Source: Dehalobacterium sp040766325 (lineage in GTDB: Bacteria > Bacillota > Dehalobacteriia > Dehalobacteriales > Dehalobacteriaceae). From it: a stretch of 64,000 nt of DNA. Location: assembly GCA_040766325.1 (NCBI GenBank), contig JAXGQR010000012.1:11738-75737 (forward strand), written 5' to 3'. The translations under genes were made by a program, and so were the position numbers. Shown in pieces: positions 44,885 through 55,532 of the stretch (position 1 is its first letter; every line of letters starts with the position of its first letter). The notes under the pieces are model-generated. The model ran no database searches, had not been told where the DNA came from, and saw only the letters and a list, made by a program, of their open reading frames with translations.

Positions 44885-46198
44885 TTACTCCAATTCGCTA
44901 AGATACCGTTCTACGGCCATAGCTGCTTCTGCCCCATCCCCTACTGCCGTACTAACCTGGCGCAAGAATTTTTCCCGTACATCTCCGGCAGCAAAAACCC
45001 CCGGTATCGAGGTCATCAGCAGTTCCTGGGTCTTGATATAGCCTCCCTCGGTTAAATCCAGAACATCCTTGAGAAAAGCTGTGTTGGGCAAATTGCCGAT
45101 AAAGACAAAGACACCATCCGTAGGCTCCGGCCTTACATCACCGGACTTGACGTTACGCACCGCTACTTCTTCCACACCTTTGAGCCCGCCACGAATCTCT
45201 TCAATCACCGAATCCCAAAGAAAACGCAGCTTATCATATTTTTTCGCCCGGTCTTGAATAACTTTGGCGGCACGCAGCTGATCTCTCCGATGCACCAGGA
45301 CAACTTCCCGGGCATATTTGGTCAAGAACATAGCCTCTTCCAATGCTGCATCTCCACCCCCGGCAACCAAGACCTTTTTATCGCGGAAAAATGCTCCGTC
45401 ACAGGTAGCACAGTATGAAACCCCGCGCCCTGTAAACTCTTTTTCCCCCGGCACCTCAAGAAAGCGCGGCCGGGATCCTGTGGCAATAATTACAGCCGCG
45501 GTTTGATATGTTCCCTGTTCCGTTACAATCAACTTTTCTTTGGAGGAAAAATCTACCTTCGTTACTTCTTCTGTTTTAAACTCCGCCCCAAAGCGCAAGG
45601 CTTGTTCCATAAAATTCATCATTAGTTCAGAACCCTGCACCCCTTGGGGATAGCCGGGGTAGTTCTCGATAAATTCCGTCATGGCTGCCTGACCTCCCGG
45701 CATCGTTTTTTCCAGGATCAGGGTCTTTAACCCTCCCCGCGCACCGTAAAGGCCGGCCGTCAACCCTGCCGGGCCACCACCAATCACAATTAAATCATAA
45801 TGCACTTTAGTACCTCCCTTTCCTGCCCGATGAACTTTCAAAATACAGCTATCCATGATGACATCTATACCTGCTTCTTCCGCCATCTTTTTAGCCTCTT
45901 CGTTAACGACACCTTCTTGCATCCAAATCATCTTAGCTCGTCTTTTAATTGCCTGTTCTACAATGGGTGGTACAGCCGAAGATTTTCGAAAAATATTCAC
46001 AATATCTATAGAAATCCCCGCGGGCAAAGACAATAAATCCGGGTAGCTGGTGAGTCCTAACACTTCTTTTACCGTTGGGTTAACGGGAATGACATCGTAC
46101 CCATTTTTTATTAAGTATTTGGCCACCTGATGGCTGGCCTTAGTCGGGTCTGGTGAAAGTCCCACCACAGCAATAGTTTTCGCATGCATTAAGTCCAT
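44885..46198 (-). CDS. trxB: CoA-binding domain fused to thioredoxin reductase
   Basis: Residues 1-125 are a YccU-type CoA-binding Rossmann domain (KTIAVVGLSPDPTKASHQVAKYL). Residues 132-437 are a complete thioredoxin reductase: FAD motif VIGGGPAGLTAGLYGARGG, redox pair CATC in GVSYCATCDGAFF, and NADPH motif VLVAGGGDAALEEA, ending with GVFAAGDVR. At the junction a strong AGGGAGGT site precedes a GTG at 45805, which would yield a separate 306-residue TrxB, exactly the normal length. So a fused and a standalone form may both be made. The HMA protein gene follows. Confidence 0.9.
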   Translation of the reverse strand: MDLMHAKTIAVVGLSPDPTKASHQVAKYLIKNGYDVIPVNPTVKEVLGLTSYPDLLSLPAGISIDIVNIFRKSSAVPPIVEQAIKRRAKMIWMQEGVVNEEAKKMAEEAGIDVIMDSCILKVHRAGKGGTKVHYDLIVIGGGPAGLTAGLYGARGGLKTLILEKTMPGGQAAMTEFIENYPGYPQGVQGSELMMNFMEQALRFGAEFKTEEVTKVDFSSKEKLIVTEQGTYQTAAVIIATGSRPRFLEVPGEKEFTGRGVSYCATCDGAFFRDKKVLVAGGGDAALEEAMFLTKYAREVVLVHRRDQLRAAKVIQDRAKKYDKLRFLWDSVIEEIRGGLKGVEEVAVRNVKSGDVRPEPTDGVFVFIGNLPNTAFLKDVLDLTEGGYIKTQELLMTSIPGVFAAGDVREKFLRQVSTAVGDGAEAAMAVERYLSELE

Positions 46199-46328
46199 TT
46201 ATGATCCTCCTTGTATACCCCATAGGAGTACCTGCTGCTACTATTATGTAGTATTCTTGCTTGATTTTCAAGTCTCCATCCGATATTTTTTCTAGAATAA
46301 AATTATTTATGTATCTAGGCCGATAACA

Positions 46329-46353
46329 GAAAAACCGGATGAAATCATCCGGT
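46329..46353 (-). terminator. Terminator after the M23 peptidase gene
   Basis: AACCGGATG and CATCCGGTT form a 9-bp stem with a 3-base loop, followed on the minus strand by TTTTCTG. It lies 12 bases after the peptidase stop. Confidence 0.8.
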
Positions 46354-46364
46354 TCAACTAGTTT

Positions 46365-47777
46365 TTAATTTAAATATTTCAGCGGATCTAAAGCATTGCC
46401 GTTGGATCTGACCTCAAGATGCAGATGCGATCCGGTGCTTCTGCCGGTGCTACCTACCAGACCGATCAAATCACCTTGGTCCACCTCATCCCCGACACTA
46501 ACTTTAAAGGCGGAAAGATGAGCATACCAAGTTTCAACCCCATTGCCGTGATTAATCCGCACAATTTTCCCGTAATTACCATCCCAGCCTGCATATGTAA
46601 TCTTACCCGCTTCTGCCGCTCGGACGGAGTCACCGGTATCTCCGTTAATATCTAAGCCGGTATGATAACCCAGTCTGCGGTTGCCAAAACGGGAAGTTAT
46701 GGGTCCCTTTAAGGGCCATCTTAAAGAACCTCCGCTTCCTCGTGAAGCCAGCACTGTTTTTGTGCCTTGCACAACAACCTTATTCACCGGTTTGGCTAGA
46801 ACTACACCATCAACAAATTGCTTGTCAACTTGTTTGCCGTTTTCTTGAACCAAGCGATAGGTAAACTCTTTTTTGCCCTCTTTACCTTCCTGTTTGACCT
46901 TTTGTTTGCCTCGCAGCATACTATTATCTTTTTCCACTACCACTTCAAAGGGAACAGCTTTTACTTCGCTATATTCGGAGACAGTTGTCACATGTAATAA
47001 AGGCTCAACTTTAACGAGATTAACTTCTGCACCAATCTGAAGTTTCTTGTTATCAATATCAGGATTAGCCTCTTCTAATTCATCAGGATCTATCCCATTA
47101 TCCAAAGCAATCGTCCATAAGGATTCCCCCGGTTGCACAGTATGTTTCACCAATTTCTCCGCACCGGTCGTGAGCATCTGATAAGCTTGGTCTAAGGTAG
47201 CGATTTCTTTTACCGGTACCTTTTTTTCCGTAATTTCAACCTTTTCTTTCAGATCAACTTTTACAACCTGCAAATCCTCATCCTTAGGTGTATATTCATC
47301 CTTCACCTTTCGGATCAGCTTCTCGCCGGTTGCTTGATCATCTAAAATGATCTTCTCCTCGCCATCAATTAAAACCACCGCTCCCGGTATTAGGACATTC
47401 AAAGCTTGGTCTAAAACTTGATGAACTTCTTCCTCTGAAAAAGAATCCTTGACCTTATCATTAACTTTTTTAATCTCAATAACATCTTCCGTTGCAGCAT
47501 CTTTACCCAGCTCTTGGGATTTGCTGTGCAAAAACGTTGCAACTGCTTGCTCAGCTTGAACTTTACTGTTAAATACTAATGTCTCCTTGCCGTTTACAAC
47601 CAGGGCATATGCTTTACCTGATTGCATTAAGCCTACTCCTGTTCCTGCCAACAAAACCAATGCAATTAACCCAATAATAAATACAGATTTGTTCTTTGTT
47701 CCAAAAAAAACATTCCAGGCTAATTTCCGCTTTTGAGGTTGGTTTTGCTGCAAATCATCTTTTGAAAAAGTGAACAT
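46365..47777 (-). CDS. M23 peptidoglycan endopeptidase with LysM and G5 domains
   Basis: About 470 residues: one N-terminal transmembrane segment (SVFIIGLIALVLLAGTGVGL), a YabE-like spacer, LysM (HTVQPGESLWTIALDNGI), a G5 domain (about residues 275-350), and a C-terminal LytM/M23 domain. The zinc motifs are HTGLDINGDTG (HxxxD) and SHLHLEVR (HxH). Such proteins cut cross-bridges or act as division/sporulation regulators. GGAGGAAGGC directly precedes the ATG at 47777; the longer frame to 47840 is less likely. Confidence 0.9.
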   Translation of the reverse strand: MFTFSKDDLQQNQPQKRKLAWNVFFGTKNKSVFIIGLIALVLLAGTGVGLMQSGKAYALVVNGKETLVFNSKVQAEQAVATFLHSKSQELGKDAATEDVIEIKKVNDKVKDSFSEEEVHQVLDQALNVLIPGAVVLIDGEEKIILDDQATGEKLIRKVKDEYTPKDEDLQVVKVDLKEKVEITEKKVPVKEIATLDQAYQMLTTGAEKLVKHTVQPGESLWTIALDNGIDPDELEEANPDIDNKKLQIGAEVNLVKVEPLLHVTTVSEYSEVKAVPFEVVVEKDNSMLRGKQKVKQEGKEGKKEFTYRLVQENGKQVDKQFVDGVVLAKPVNKVVVQGTKTVLASRGSGGSLRWPLKGPITSRFGNRRLGYHTGLDINGDTGDSVRAAEAGKITYAGWDGNYGKIVRINHGNGVETWYAHLSAFKVSVGDEVDQGDLIGLVGSTGRSTGSHLHLEVRSNGNALDPLKYLN

Positions 47778-47910
47778 GCCTTCCTCCATTCGCAGCATTA
47801 TTTTGGGAAACCCCAGACAATTTAGGTGATCTTTCCTCAATCGGATAAAAACACCTTGATAAGTATACCATAATTTTCACATAGGGTAAATTAAGAATAT
47901 ACTTATAGAT

Positions 47911-49287
47911 TTAATGGGTATTTATTACCTGGAGCCAAATGGCACATTCCAGACGTATCTTTTCCAGATCGCAACCTAATTGATACGGTTCCAGGATATT
48001 ATGATTAGCTGCGTCGGCATTAGCATGACAACCGCCGCTGCAATAAAATCTTGCCCAGCAGTCCCGACAAGATGGTTTGTTGTAGATATGAGCCTCCCGA
48101 AATCTTTGGGCCATTTCCAGATTTATTTTTTCCTCATCCAGAGAACCCATTTTATACTCTTCCCGTCCCACAAATTGATGGCAAGGATAAAAATCTCCCT
48201 CAGGGGTTACCACCAAATATTCATAACCGGCACCACACCCGGTAAGTCTTTTGGGTAAACAAGGGCCATGGGTTAAATCCAGGTTGAAATGAAAAAATTG
48301 AAAAGGTTGCCCTGCTTCTTTTCTTTGATGATAGTAGCGGGCTAACTTCACATATTCTTCTTTCAGAGCCGGTAAATCCTCCTCTTTTAAGGCATATGCA
48401 TCTTCCGGTGCTGTGACCACCGGTTCCAAAGAAATAATATTATATCCTTCCTCGACCAAATGTCGGGCATCCTGGAAAAAGTCCTTATTCCAGCCGGTAA
48501 AAGTACCCCGTAGATAATAATTCTCATGGTCACGGCTCTGAACAAATCTTTTGAAATGATCATGGATGACCTTATAGCTGCCTGTACCTGAAGGAAATTT
48601 GCGCACCCGATCATTGACTTCCGGTCGACCATCCAAACTCAATACCACACTGATCTGCTCCCGATTCAAAAACTCCTGGGTCTTTTCATCTAGTGCTACG
48701 CCATTGGTGGTTAAGGTAAATTTAATTTCCTTGCCTAGCTTTTCTCCTTGTGCTTTGCCGTAAGCTACCAATTCCTGCACCACATCAATATTCAATAAAG
48801 GTTCTCCGCCAAAAAAGTCCACTTCACAATGCTTACGCTTACCGGAATGTTGCAAAAGGTAATCGAGAGCCTTTTTCCCCGTCTCCACAGACATTAAAAG
48901 CCGTTCTCCGCCAAAATTGCCGCTCTCGGCAAAACAGTAAGCACATCTTAGGTTACAATCATGGGAAACATTTAAGCATAATGATTTTAAGATCGGATTC
49001 TCAGCAGCTTGATAAGTATCTTGATATTCATCTAATGCAAATAATTGTCCCTGATTGATCAGTTCTTGAATTTCCTCTTTAATATCATGAGCCAGAACCT
49101 CTCCTAGCTCATGTTCTGCTTCCTCCACCGCTCCTTCAAGGTCACCTTTCGTCTTTAATAAGGCTTCATGAAAAGCCCAGACCGCCTCATCAATCACATG
49201 AATTGATCCTGAATTTACATCGATCAGGATTTTGGTTCCATCTATTTCAAACTTATGCGTATCCTTAACATTTAATTGAAGTCCCAT
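47911..49287 (-). CDS. scfB: SCIFF peptide radical SAM maturase
   Basis: A 458-residue radical SAM/SPASM enzyme that installs thioether cross-links in the SCIFF peptide encoded just upstream. The SAM cluster motif is C-NLR-C-AY-C (NVSHDCNLRCAYCFAESG). A SPASM-type C-terminus has CGAGYEYLVVTPEGDFYPCHQF and CRDCWARFYCSGGCHANA. An N-terminal RRE-like region (about residues 1-85) probably binds the precursor. The pair is conserved across Clostridia; the mature product's role is unknown. Confidence 0.95.
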   Translation of the reverse strand: MGLQLNVKDTHKFEIDGTKILIDVNSGSIHVIDEAVWAFHEALLKTKGDLEGAVEEAEHELGEVLAHDIKEEIQELINQGQLFALDEYQDTYQAAENPILKSLCLNVSHDCNLRCAYCFAESGNFGGERLLMSVETGKKALDYLLQHSGKRKHCEVDFFGGEPLLNIDVVQELVAYGKAQGEKLGKEIKFTLTTNGVALDEKTQEFLNREQISVVLSLDGRPEVNDRVRKFPSGTGSYKVIHDHFKRFVQSRDHENYYLRGTFTGWNKDFFQDARHLVEEGYNIISLEPVVTAPEDAYALKEEDLPALKEEYVKLARYYHQRKEAGQPFQFFHFNLDLTHGPCLPKRLTGCGAGYEYLVVTPEGDFYPCHQFVGREEYKMGSLDEEKINLEMAQRFREAHIYNKPSCRDCWARFYCSGGCHANADAANHNILEPYQLGCDLEKIRLECAIWLQVINTH

Positions 49288-49312
49288 CTTTTAAGTCTCA
49301 TTCCCTCTCCTT

Positions 49313-49346
49313 AAAAAATTAGGCCTTACCCCAGCGGGTTAAGGCC
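49313..49346 (-). terminator. Attenuator-like terminator between scfA and scfB
   Basis: GGCCTTA and TAAGGCC arms with inner ACC/GGT pairing, followed on the minus strand by a T6 run. It lies between the precursor and maturase genes and probably makes the peptide transcript more abundant than the enzyme transcript. Confidence 0.75.
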
Positions 49347-49353
49347 CATTAAC

Positions 49354-49494
49354 TTATTTTGCGCAAACTTGATTTCCTACCGTGCAGGATGTTTTACAAG
49401 CTGATTGGCAAGAAGACTGACAGGCTCCGCAGCCACCATCCTTAACGGTGCTTTTTAAACTCCCTGCAACCACTGTTTTAATATGCTTTGCCAT
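49354..49494 (-). CDS. scfA: SCIFF ranthipeptide precursor (six cysteines in forty-five)
   Basis: A 46-residue peptide beginning MAKHIKTVVAGSLKSTV, then a core with Cys at 22, 25, 29, 33, 37 and 44 (GGCGACQSSCQSACKTSC and QVCAK). This is the SCIFF pattern. A GGGGG-type site lies upstream. The maturase follows 66 bases after its stop. Confidence 0.95.
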   Translation of the reverse strand: MAKHIKTVVAGSLKSTVKDGGCGACQSSCQSACKTSCTVGNQVCAK

Positions 49495-49609
49495 TACTAT
49501 TTCCCCCTTTATGTAAAGCCAAACTTTTCTTCACCTGCTGATTATATCATATTGTAACTGTTTTTACACCCATAAAATTCTCGCAATAGGGTGCCTGGTA
49601 TGGCTTTAC

Positions 49610-52600
49610 TTATTTAACTATGTTTGTTATTAATTTTCTTAAGATTACCGCGAATTCTGCTCTTGTAGCTGTGTCTTGGGAACCAAAAATATTGCCTGGC
49701 TTGCCGCTGATGATGCAGGCTTCTTGAAGGGTTCTTACGCTGTCCTGTGCCCAGCCACTAATTGTGTGGGCATCTGCAAAAGCTGTAGAAGGATTGCCGG
49801 TGCTGGTATTTAGGTTGAAACCTGCGAACTTTGTAAATTTTGTTATAATAACTGCTAGTTCTTCACGACTAATGGCTCGATTGGGGGCAAAGGCATCATT
49901 GCCTATTCCACTAACAATGCCATTTGCCGCTGCCCATTCCACATAGGGTGCATAGTAGGCTGTTTCATTGACATCATCAAAGCGTGTGCCGGTAAATTCA
50001 CTCACATCAGCGCCCCAGAGTTTATCTAAAACAGTAATAACCATGCCTCTTGTCATTGAGGCGTCAGGGCTAAACTTCCCATTGCCTGTACCGACAAATA
50101 ACTCTCTGGCAGTGACAAAGTCAATGTCGTCCTTTGCCCAATGGGAGACGGTATCGGAAAACTCTTTAACTTCTTGCCTAAAGAGGTAGGCAGTCTCGTT
50201 GTCACCGATCAAGTGCATCATGCCGTCGGACATAGCGCTAAACTTGACAATTATCTCTTCGTTGTCTTCCTTAAAATATGGTATTAGACTACTATTAACA
50301 TTTGTCATTGCCTTGGGATCAAGTTTAATAATACTGTTTGTGTTTTCCTTAGGATTAGAACCTAGTTTTTCAGTCAAAAACACATAGTCGGAACATCTAT
50401 CTTGCTTAACTGTGGCATAGCCGTCTTCATCTACGATTGTCGACTGCAGATATTCCAGTTTACCGGTGGTGGAGTTGTAATAATAATAGTACAGGGTCTG
50501 GCCTGCGTACTTAGTACCCACTTTAATAGTTATGGTAGCCTCTGCAGGAAGCTTGCCACTGTGGTTGTATCTAATCATCAAAGCAAGGTTGCTACCTGCT
50601 AGCCCCCTGATTTTACTGTAATTGGTGCCGGTGTTAAACTTTGCACCAAAGTCATGATTCTGCTGTCCCGCCACAACTTTCATAGTACCTTTTTGGAAGG
50701 TCAATATATAATCTTCGCCCTTTATTACCACTGGCTTATTTTTATTCTGTTCTGCTAGTCTTTTTAGCTGTGCTGCTGAAAGTAGGGTAGAGCCTCTTGC
50801 TAAGTCAATTTCTACTTCTCTATCTCGTTCTATCATATATTTGTCCTGGACATAGTTGTTTTTGGTAGTGTTGCCAGAGCTGCCTCCGCCAGACCCGCCG
50901 TCGCCCGAATCACCACCAGGTGGGTTTGTTGATGTCTCTTTAAGGGTTATTGTTTTTGTTAGTGCCGCTTCTGCAACTGTGATGGAGCCTGTAGCTGTAT
51001 CATAACCTTCTTTGGTTACTGTGTAGGTGTACGTGCCTGCTGCTAATTTATAGGTTCCATCTTCTTCTGCTGTTATTATAGCATTCGTATTATCCTTCAC
51101 GACTACTGTTGCATCTACTGGTGTTACTGTAAAGGTAACTTTTTGTGTTAAGCTTAGTTCTCTGATGGTTGCTCCTTCAAGATGCCTACCAGCCTCCGTA
51201 AGGGGTTGATAATTTGCCACGCAGCCTCTTGGTACATAAACTGTCTTTTTTACTGGAGTGCCTTGGAATGGATTGCTAACCGCAAGGTGTGGTGGATTTA
51301 TGCTTAAAAAGGTAATTTCCGTTAGCTTGGTGCAATTCCAGAATGCATTTGCACCGATTGAGGTCACGTTGACAGGTATGGTAATTTTAGTAAGTCCATA
51401 GCACTCACTAAAAGCGCTTGATTCTATAGTCTCTACGCTATTAGGAATAACTATTTTGTTTAGGCTGGGGCATTTTGCAAAACTGCTATCGCAAATTATC
51501 TTGATATTGGGCAGCTCTACGCTTTCGAGACTAATACAATCTCTAAAAGTTGATTGACCAAGCTCGGTGACACTGTCGGGAACAACTACACTCTTCAGAC
51601 TATAGAAACCCAGGAATCCCGCGTCTCCTATACTTCCCAAGCTATTTGGTAAATTAATATCTACAAGACTGATACATCCAGAAAACGCATAATCACCAAT
51701 ACTTGTAATGGTGTTAGGGATAATGATACTTGTAAGAGATGCACACGATTGAAATGCCAACTTAGCAATACCCGTTACGTAGTAAGTGTGGGCTTGATAT
51801 GTCACAGTATTAGGAATTGTTATTTCTGTATAGCCCTTATAATTTCCAGAGTCGTCTTGCTCGTAATTTGCTATTACCTCAACGGTATTTCCGCCTGCTC
51901 CTATAGTCAAGATTTTATATTTAAGAGGAACGCCTTCATGGATTTCGGTGAATTCATCACCTACATGTGTAATAGGCGGTGTGCTGTCCTTGACATAAAC
52001 GATCCCATCATAACCTGGCATTTGATACATACGATAGCCCGGCTTATTGCTAGGAATGTTATCGTTTATATCATAAATTACAGTCGGATATCTAATATAA
52101 ATGGGAGCTATGATCTCACCCTCCACAGTAATTGTTCCTTCTCCTGTGAACTCCGCGCCCTTTCCGTTAACCTTATCCGTCACCTGTAAATTACCGCCAA
52201 TCATAATGATACAGTCTGAAGCACTGTTTGAACCGCTGACAATCGCGCCGCGGTTATAACCCGTCACATTACCTGTGACGGACACCTCTCCTTTTTCCAC
52301 ACAATACACGCCAAGCCCGTATTGCGCCATCACATTGCCGTCAACTGTCACTGTACCTCCGCGAGCATAGATCCCATGTGTAGAAATATTATTAACAGCA
52401 GCTACAACATCACCTTTAATCGCAACGGTTCCAGAACCATCAGTTTGAACACCGTTCATCGCGCCAATTACATTTCCTGACAGCGAGACCTCACCTTCAC
52501 CGGAAACATATATTCCGTTGCCTAAGTAGTCATTGTTGTAATAGTATTCATTTTTACACATAATTTTACAAGTCACAGATGGGTCGGCTGTGAATGAACC

Positions 52601-53428
52601 TTTATCTTTTACATGTAATCCGTTATCAACGCCGGTGATATTCAGTACGCCCGAACCAATTACATTTACTGCCGCTGCATCATGAACTTCAAATCCATTG
52701 TACAATACAGGATTTACATCCAGGGTGTGGGGGCCTATATCCATGGTTACTGCTTTGCTCGAAATGGAAATGCGCTTGTTATACTCAATACTATTCGCAA
52801 GTTTGATGGTATCTCCGTCCTTAAAGTTGGTTAAGGCATTTTCCAAATCCGTGGCGTTTGATACCTCCCACGCTTTAACTGGGGTTTTAATATCAAGCTT
52901 AACTACTTCACTCCAAATACTTGTTACAAAACTTCCGCCATGGTGTTCTTCATAAAGTACCACATAGATATCGTAATTAGTATCATCAGCTGGAAGATTC
53001 ACAATAGCCGAGGCTTGCACATCAGCCTTCAATATCACATTTCCCGAAACTAAAGCCGAATTACCTGTGCTGTCTTGACCATTTTTTACTTGAGCATAGG
53101 TTGGAATTGGAGACTCATCAGCAACTGCTACATAATAGGTGGTAGCACTTCCATTAGCTTTTGCGAGTATTTCCACCTGTTTACTTCCTCCTGCTTGAAC
53201 TACCCCCACTTGGGGATATCCATCAGTTAGAATCTTAATAGGAGTTTCCAACTCAACTTTTTTCGGTTCAGATAGATTGCCGGCAGCATCTTCTAATACA
53301 AACCAGAAATCATAAACAGTATCATCATCCGGTAATTGGTGTGATGTAAGAATATAGCCGTTTGTTCGAACATTATCCTGAGAATCGTAATCTAAGGCAT
53401 CATTATTCGCACTATCTTTTCCTGCTTT
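49610..53428 (-). pseudogene. SLH-anchored surface protein, C-terminal part (split by IS4 element)
   Basis: About 1270 residues of a mosaic cell-surface protein. From N to C: two Fn3-like/bacterial repeats, a pectate-lyase-like beta-helix (about 53,000-52,050), a BspA-type LRR_5 domain (CASLTSIIIPNTITSIGDYAF and following repeats), a PEGA domain (VTPVDATVVVKD), a Gly/Ser linker, and three SLH domains at the end. SLH domains bind secondary wall polymer. The N-terminus with the signal peptide is at 54998-55421, beyond the IS insertion. The frame appears to begin inside the IS but that start has no ribosome site, so this part is probably not secreted. Confidence 0.85.
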
Positions 53429-54997
53429 CTTGAGTTTCCGCAGAATGCACTTTAAAGGAGAATAAATCCACCAAGAACTCCAAGCTACTGTATTTGGAAG
53501 AGGTTTATTAGAAATTCCTAGATTAGAGACACACCAACTAAGCCCCGTCTGAAACCGGACTTGGGAAAGAAATATTGCTTTAATCAATCAAGCGATCAAC
53601 TTAAGGCAGAGCTGGCGAAATACAGGCCGTTTTGTCTTGAACCAGAGTCGGACCCCTTTTTTAGCATATGCAAGTATACCAGAAATACCTTTAGCCAACC
53701 GATAATAGTAAAACTGGACTTTATGCTTTACAGGAGCAGCAGTTTGGATAATAGAAGCCTTTAGTGCACTGGCTTCCGATTTCATTGAGATCAATGCAAG
53801 GAATGCCATACATAAGGTGATATAAAAATTGAGAGCATTGATTGCTTTTAATTTTCGGACACGGAAATTTTCAAACTGGAAAACCTGCTTTTTACAGCGG
53901 AAATATTCCTCAATGCGCCACCGTGAAAAATAAAGCCTGGCAACACGAACGACATCTTCTTTTGACTTTAATTCTTTGTTGGTTGCCAGCATCATTGGAT
54001 GCTCCGTGAGCCCATAAACAAGAACCAAATAAATATTTTTTTTGGATGCGGTTATTTGAACCTTTACGTGGGATAAATATGCCTCCCTTTTCTTGCCTTT
54101 GTAGAATACAGGGGTTTTGATTTTGCCCTTTCTACGGTTTCTTAGTTCTGCAGCAGGAACCCATTTGTTATGAAAAAACAGCTTCCTTTTTGCAGTGAGC
54201 CGAATGACATAATCCTGATCTAGGGAGTCAAGTTCTAAAAACATCTTATTAGCATCATAGCCCCTGTCCATAACAAAGGTTGCTTTTCCAAACAGTGCCT
54301 TGCCACGTTCCATTGCTTCAAAAGTAATGTTATTGATGGAGGTATAACCCTTCTCCAGGGAAGAATGGACCTTGGAATAAATGCTGACGGGATGATTGCT
54401 TTTTGTCAGAACACAGGCTTCTGTGACATGGTAACCCTTTTCATAGACATTTTTTTTGACGGTGCTTTTAGAGCCATCACGCACAGTACCCAGTGCTTCA
54501 AACTTGTAGCCGTCTGGTTTGATGACATCGCTGTCATCAATAAAAACCACTGGCTCATCAGGAACCCATTTGCCTATGGTATTCAAGTAAGAGTATAAAG
54601 CATCTTTGGGAACACCTTGCCTCAGATGACGCGAAAGTCTTTCAACGCTGTTTATTTTTTGAGAGTCTTCGTGAAGCTGATCGACGATGTCAGTCAAAAG
54701 GCAGCTATTAGAAGCCAACATTCCGTAAGTCATCTCAGCAGTAAACTTTCTATCCGGTTTGGAAAGCTTGTGAGCAATTTTATTTGAAAAGGTTAAAATT
54801 TCTCGTTTCAAAGTGTAGGTATTTGTTGTAGAATAAGTCATAAGGAGCCCTCCGCTTTTTGTTTAGTAAGGTTTTTTGTGGTGACTTAATTTTACTACAA
54901 AAAGAGTGAGGACTCCTTATCTTTTATGCATTTTTAGAAAGTTGTGGATAAAAAAATCAGTTTTAAAGCTCTGTGGATAATTTTACGGAAACTCAAG
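53429..54997 (-). mobile_element. IS4-family insertion sequence, 1569 bp
   Basis: Terminal inverted repeats CTTGAGTTTCCG (53429-53440) and CGGAAACTCAAG (54986-54997) are perfect. An 11-base target duplication TTTCCTGCTTT flanks both ends (53418-53428 and 54998-55008). Eleven bases fits the IS231-like range of IS4 elements. The intact duplication and open transposase frame indicate recent insertion. Confidence 0.95.
53588..54841 (-). CDS. IS4-family transposase
   Basis: A 417-residue DDE transposase. Asp residues lie in VVFIDDSDVIKPDG and FVMDRGYDANKM. The YREK signature Y-x2-R-x3-E-x6-K is exact in YFSRWRIEEYFRCKKQVF. The whole frame is open, and the ATG follows GGAGGGCTCCTTATG-type sequence. 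It is therefore probably active. Confidence 0.95.
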   Translation of the reverse strand: MTYSTTNTYTLKREILTFSNKIAHKLSKPDRKFTAEMTYGMLASNSCLLTDIVDQLHEDSQKINSVERLSRHLRQGVPKDALYSYLNTIGKWVPDEPVVFIDDSDVIKPDGYKFEALGTVRDGSKSTVKKNVYEKGYHVTEACVLTKSNHPVSIYSKVHSSLEKGYTSINNITFEAMERGKALFGKATFVMDRGYDANKMFLELDSLDQDYVIRLTAKRKLFFHNKWVPAAELRNRRKGKIKTPVFYKGKKREAYLSHVKVQITASKKNIYLVLVYGLTEHPMMLATNKELKSKEDVVRVARLYFSRWRIEEYFRCKKQVFQFENFRVRKLKAINALNFYITLCMAFLALISMKSEASALKASIIQTAAPVKHKVQFYYYRLAKGISGILAYAKKGVRLWFKTKRPVFRQLCLKLIA

Positions 54998-55421
54998 TTT
55001 CCTGCTTTAACTTGACTATTACTTGGGGGGTAGCATTATGCTCGATTGCAATGTAATATGCCTTTACTTCTCCCTCCAGAGGTGCAACTATCATTTTTAC
55101 ACGTTTGCAACCAGGATGAAGAGGATCTTCATGTTGTTTTGGATAACCTACTGCAAATTCCGGTGGTATTGTATCCGCCTCAAAAAGACCGTTTCCTAAG
55201 GGTGAGGTATCCTTTGGTAAGGCCGGCTCCTCAAGTTGAATACTGCTGTCCATCATCTCACTTACGCCAAGGGGCAGCTCGCCCTGACTGTCTGTCACCG
55301 TGGGCTGTCCATCCTCCGGCCCGTTAGCCTGTATAGTACCTGTTGAGGCAGTCAAAAGCATCACTAAGACCAATAGCAGGGGAAGAGCTTTACAAACCTC
55401 TTTTTTCTGGTATTTCAACAT
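54998..55421 (-). pseudogene. SLH-anchored surface protein, N-terminal fragment
   Basis: Starts with a signal peptide (LPLLLVLVMLLTASTGTIQANG) and a Fn3-like repeat (FAVGYPKQHEDP and VKAYYIAIEHNATP) that matches repeats in the C-terminal part. The GGGAGG site fits the ATG at 55421. The original gene is interrupted by the IS4 element. It also carries one missing base in a C6 run at 55025-55030: restoring a seventh C gives NATPPSNSQVKAGKDSANN, which joins smoothly to the C-terminal fragment. Either lesion alone would abolish full-length product. Confidence 0.85.
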
Positions 55422-55532
55422 AATAATTCCTCCCTTATTTGATTTTATTTGATGACCAGCAGCATACTTTTTCCACGAATACTGCCTTTCGGTCTTATTG
55501 TGAAGGGTTAATTTTTGATCTCATCAGGACGG

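Noticed and set aside
53429..53587. N-terminal 50 residues of the 1325-residue open frame as a real protein start
   Set aside because: This part is encoded by the IS4 terminus downstream of the transposase stop; no signal peptide or ribosome site supports it.
49610..55421. Programmed frameshift to read across the C6 tract as the only disruption
   Set aside because: The IS4 insertion separates the two halves regardless, so no frameshift could give a full-length product in this genome.
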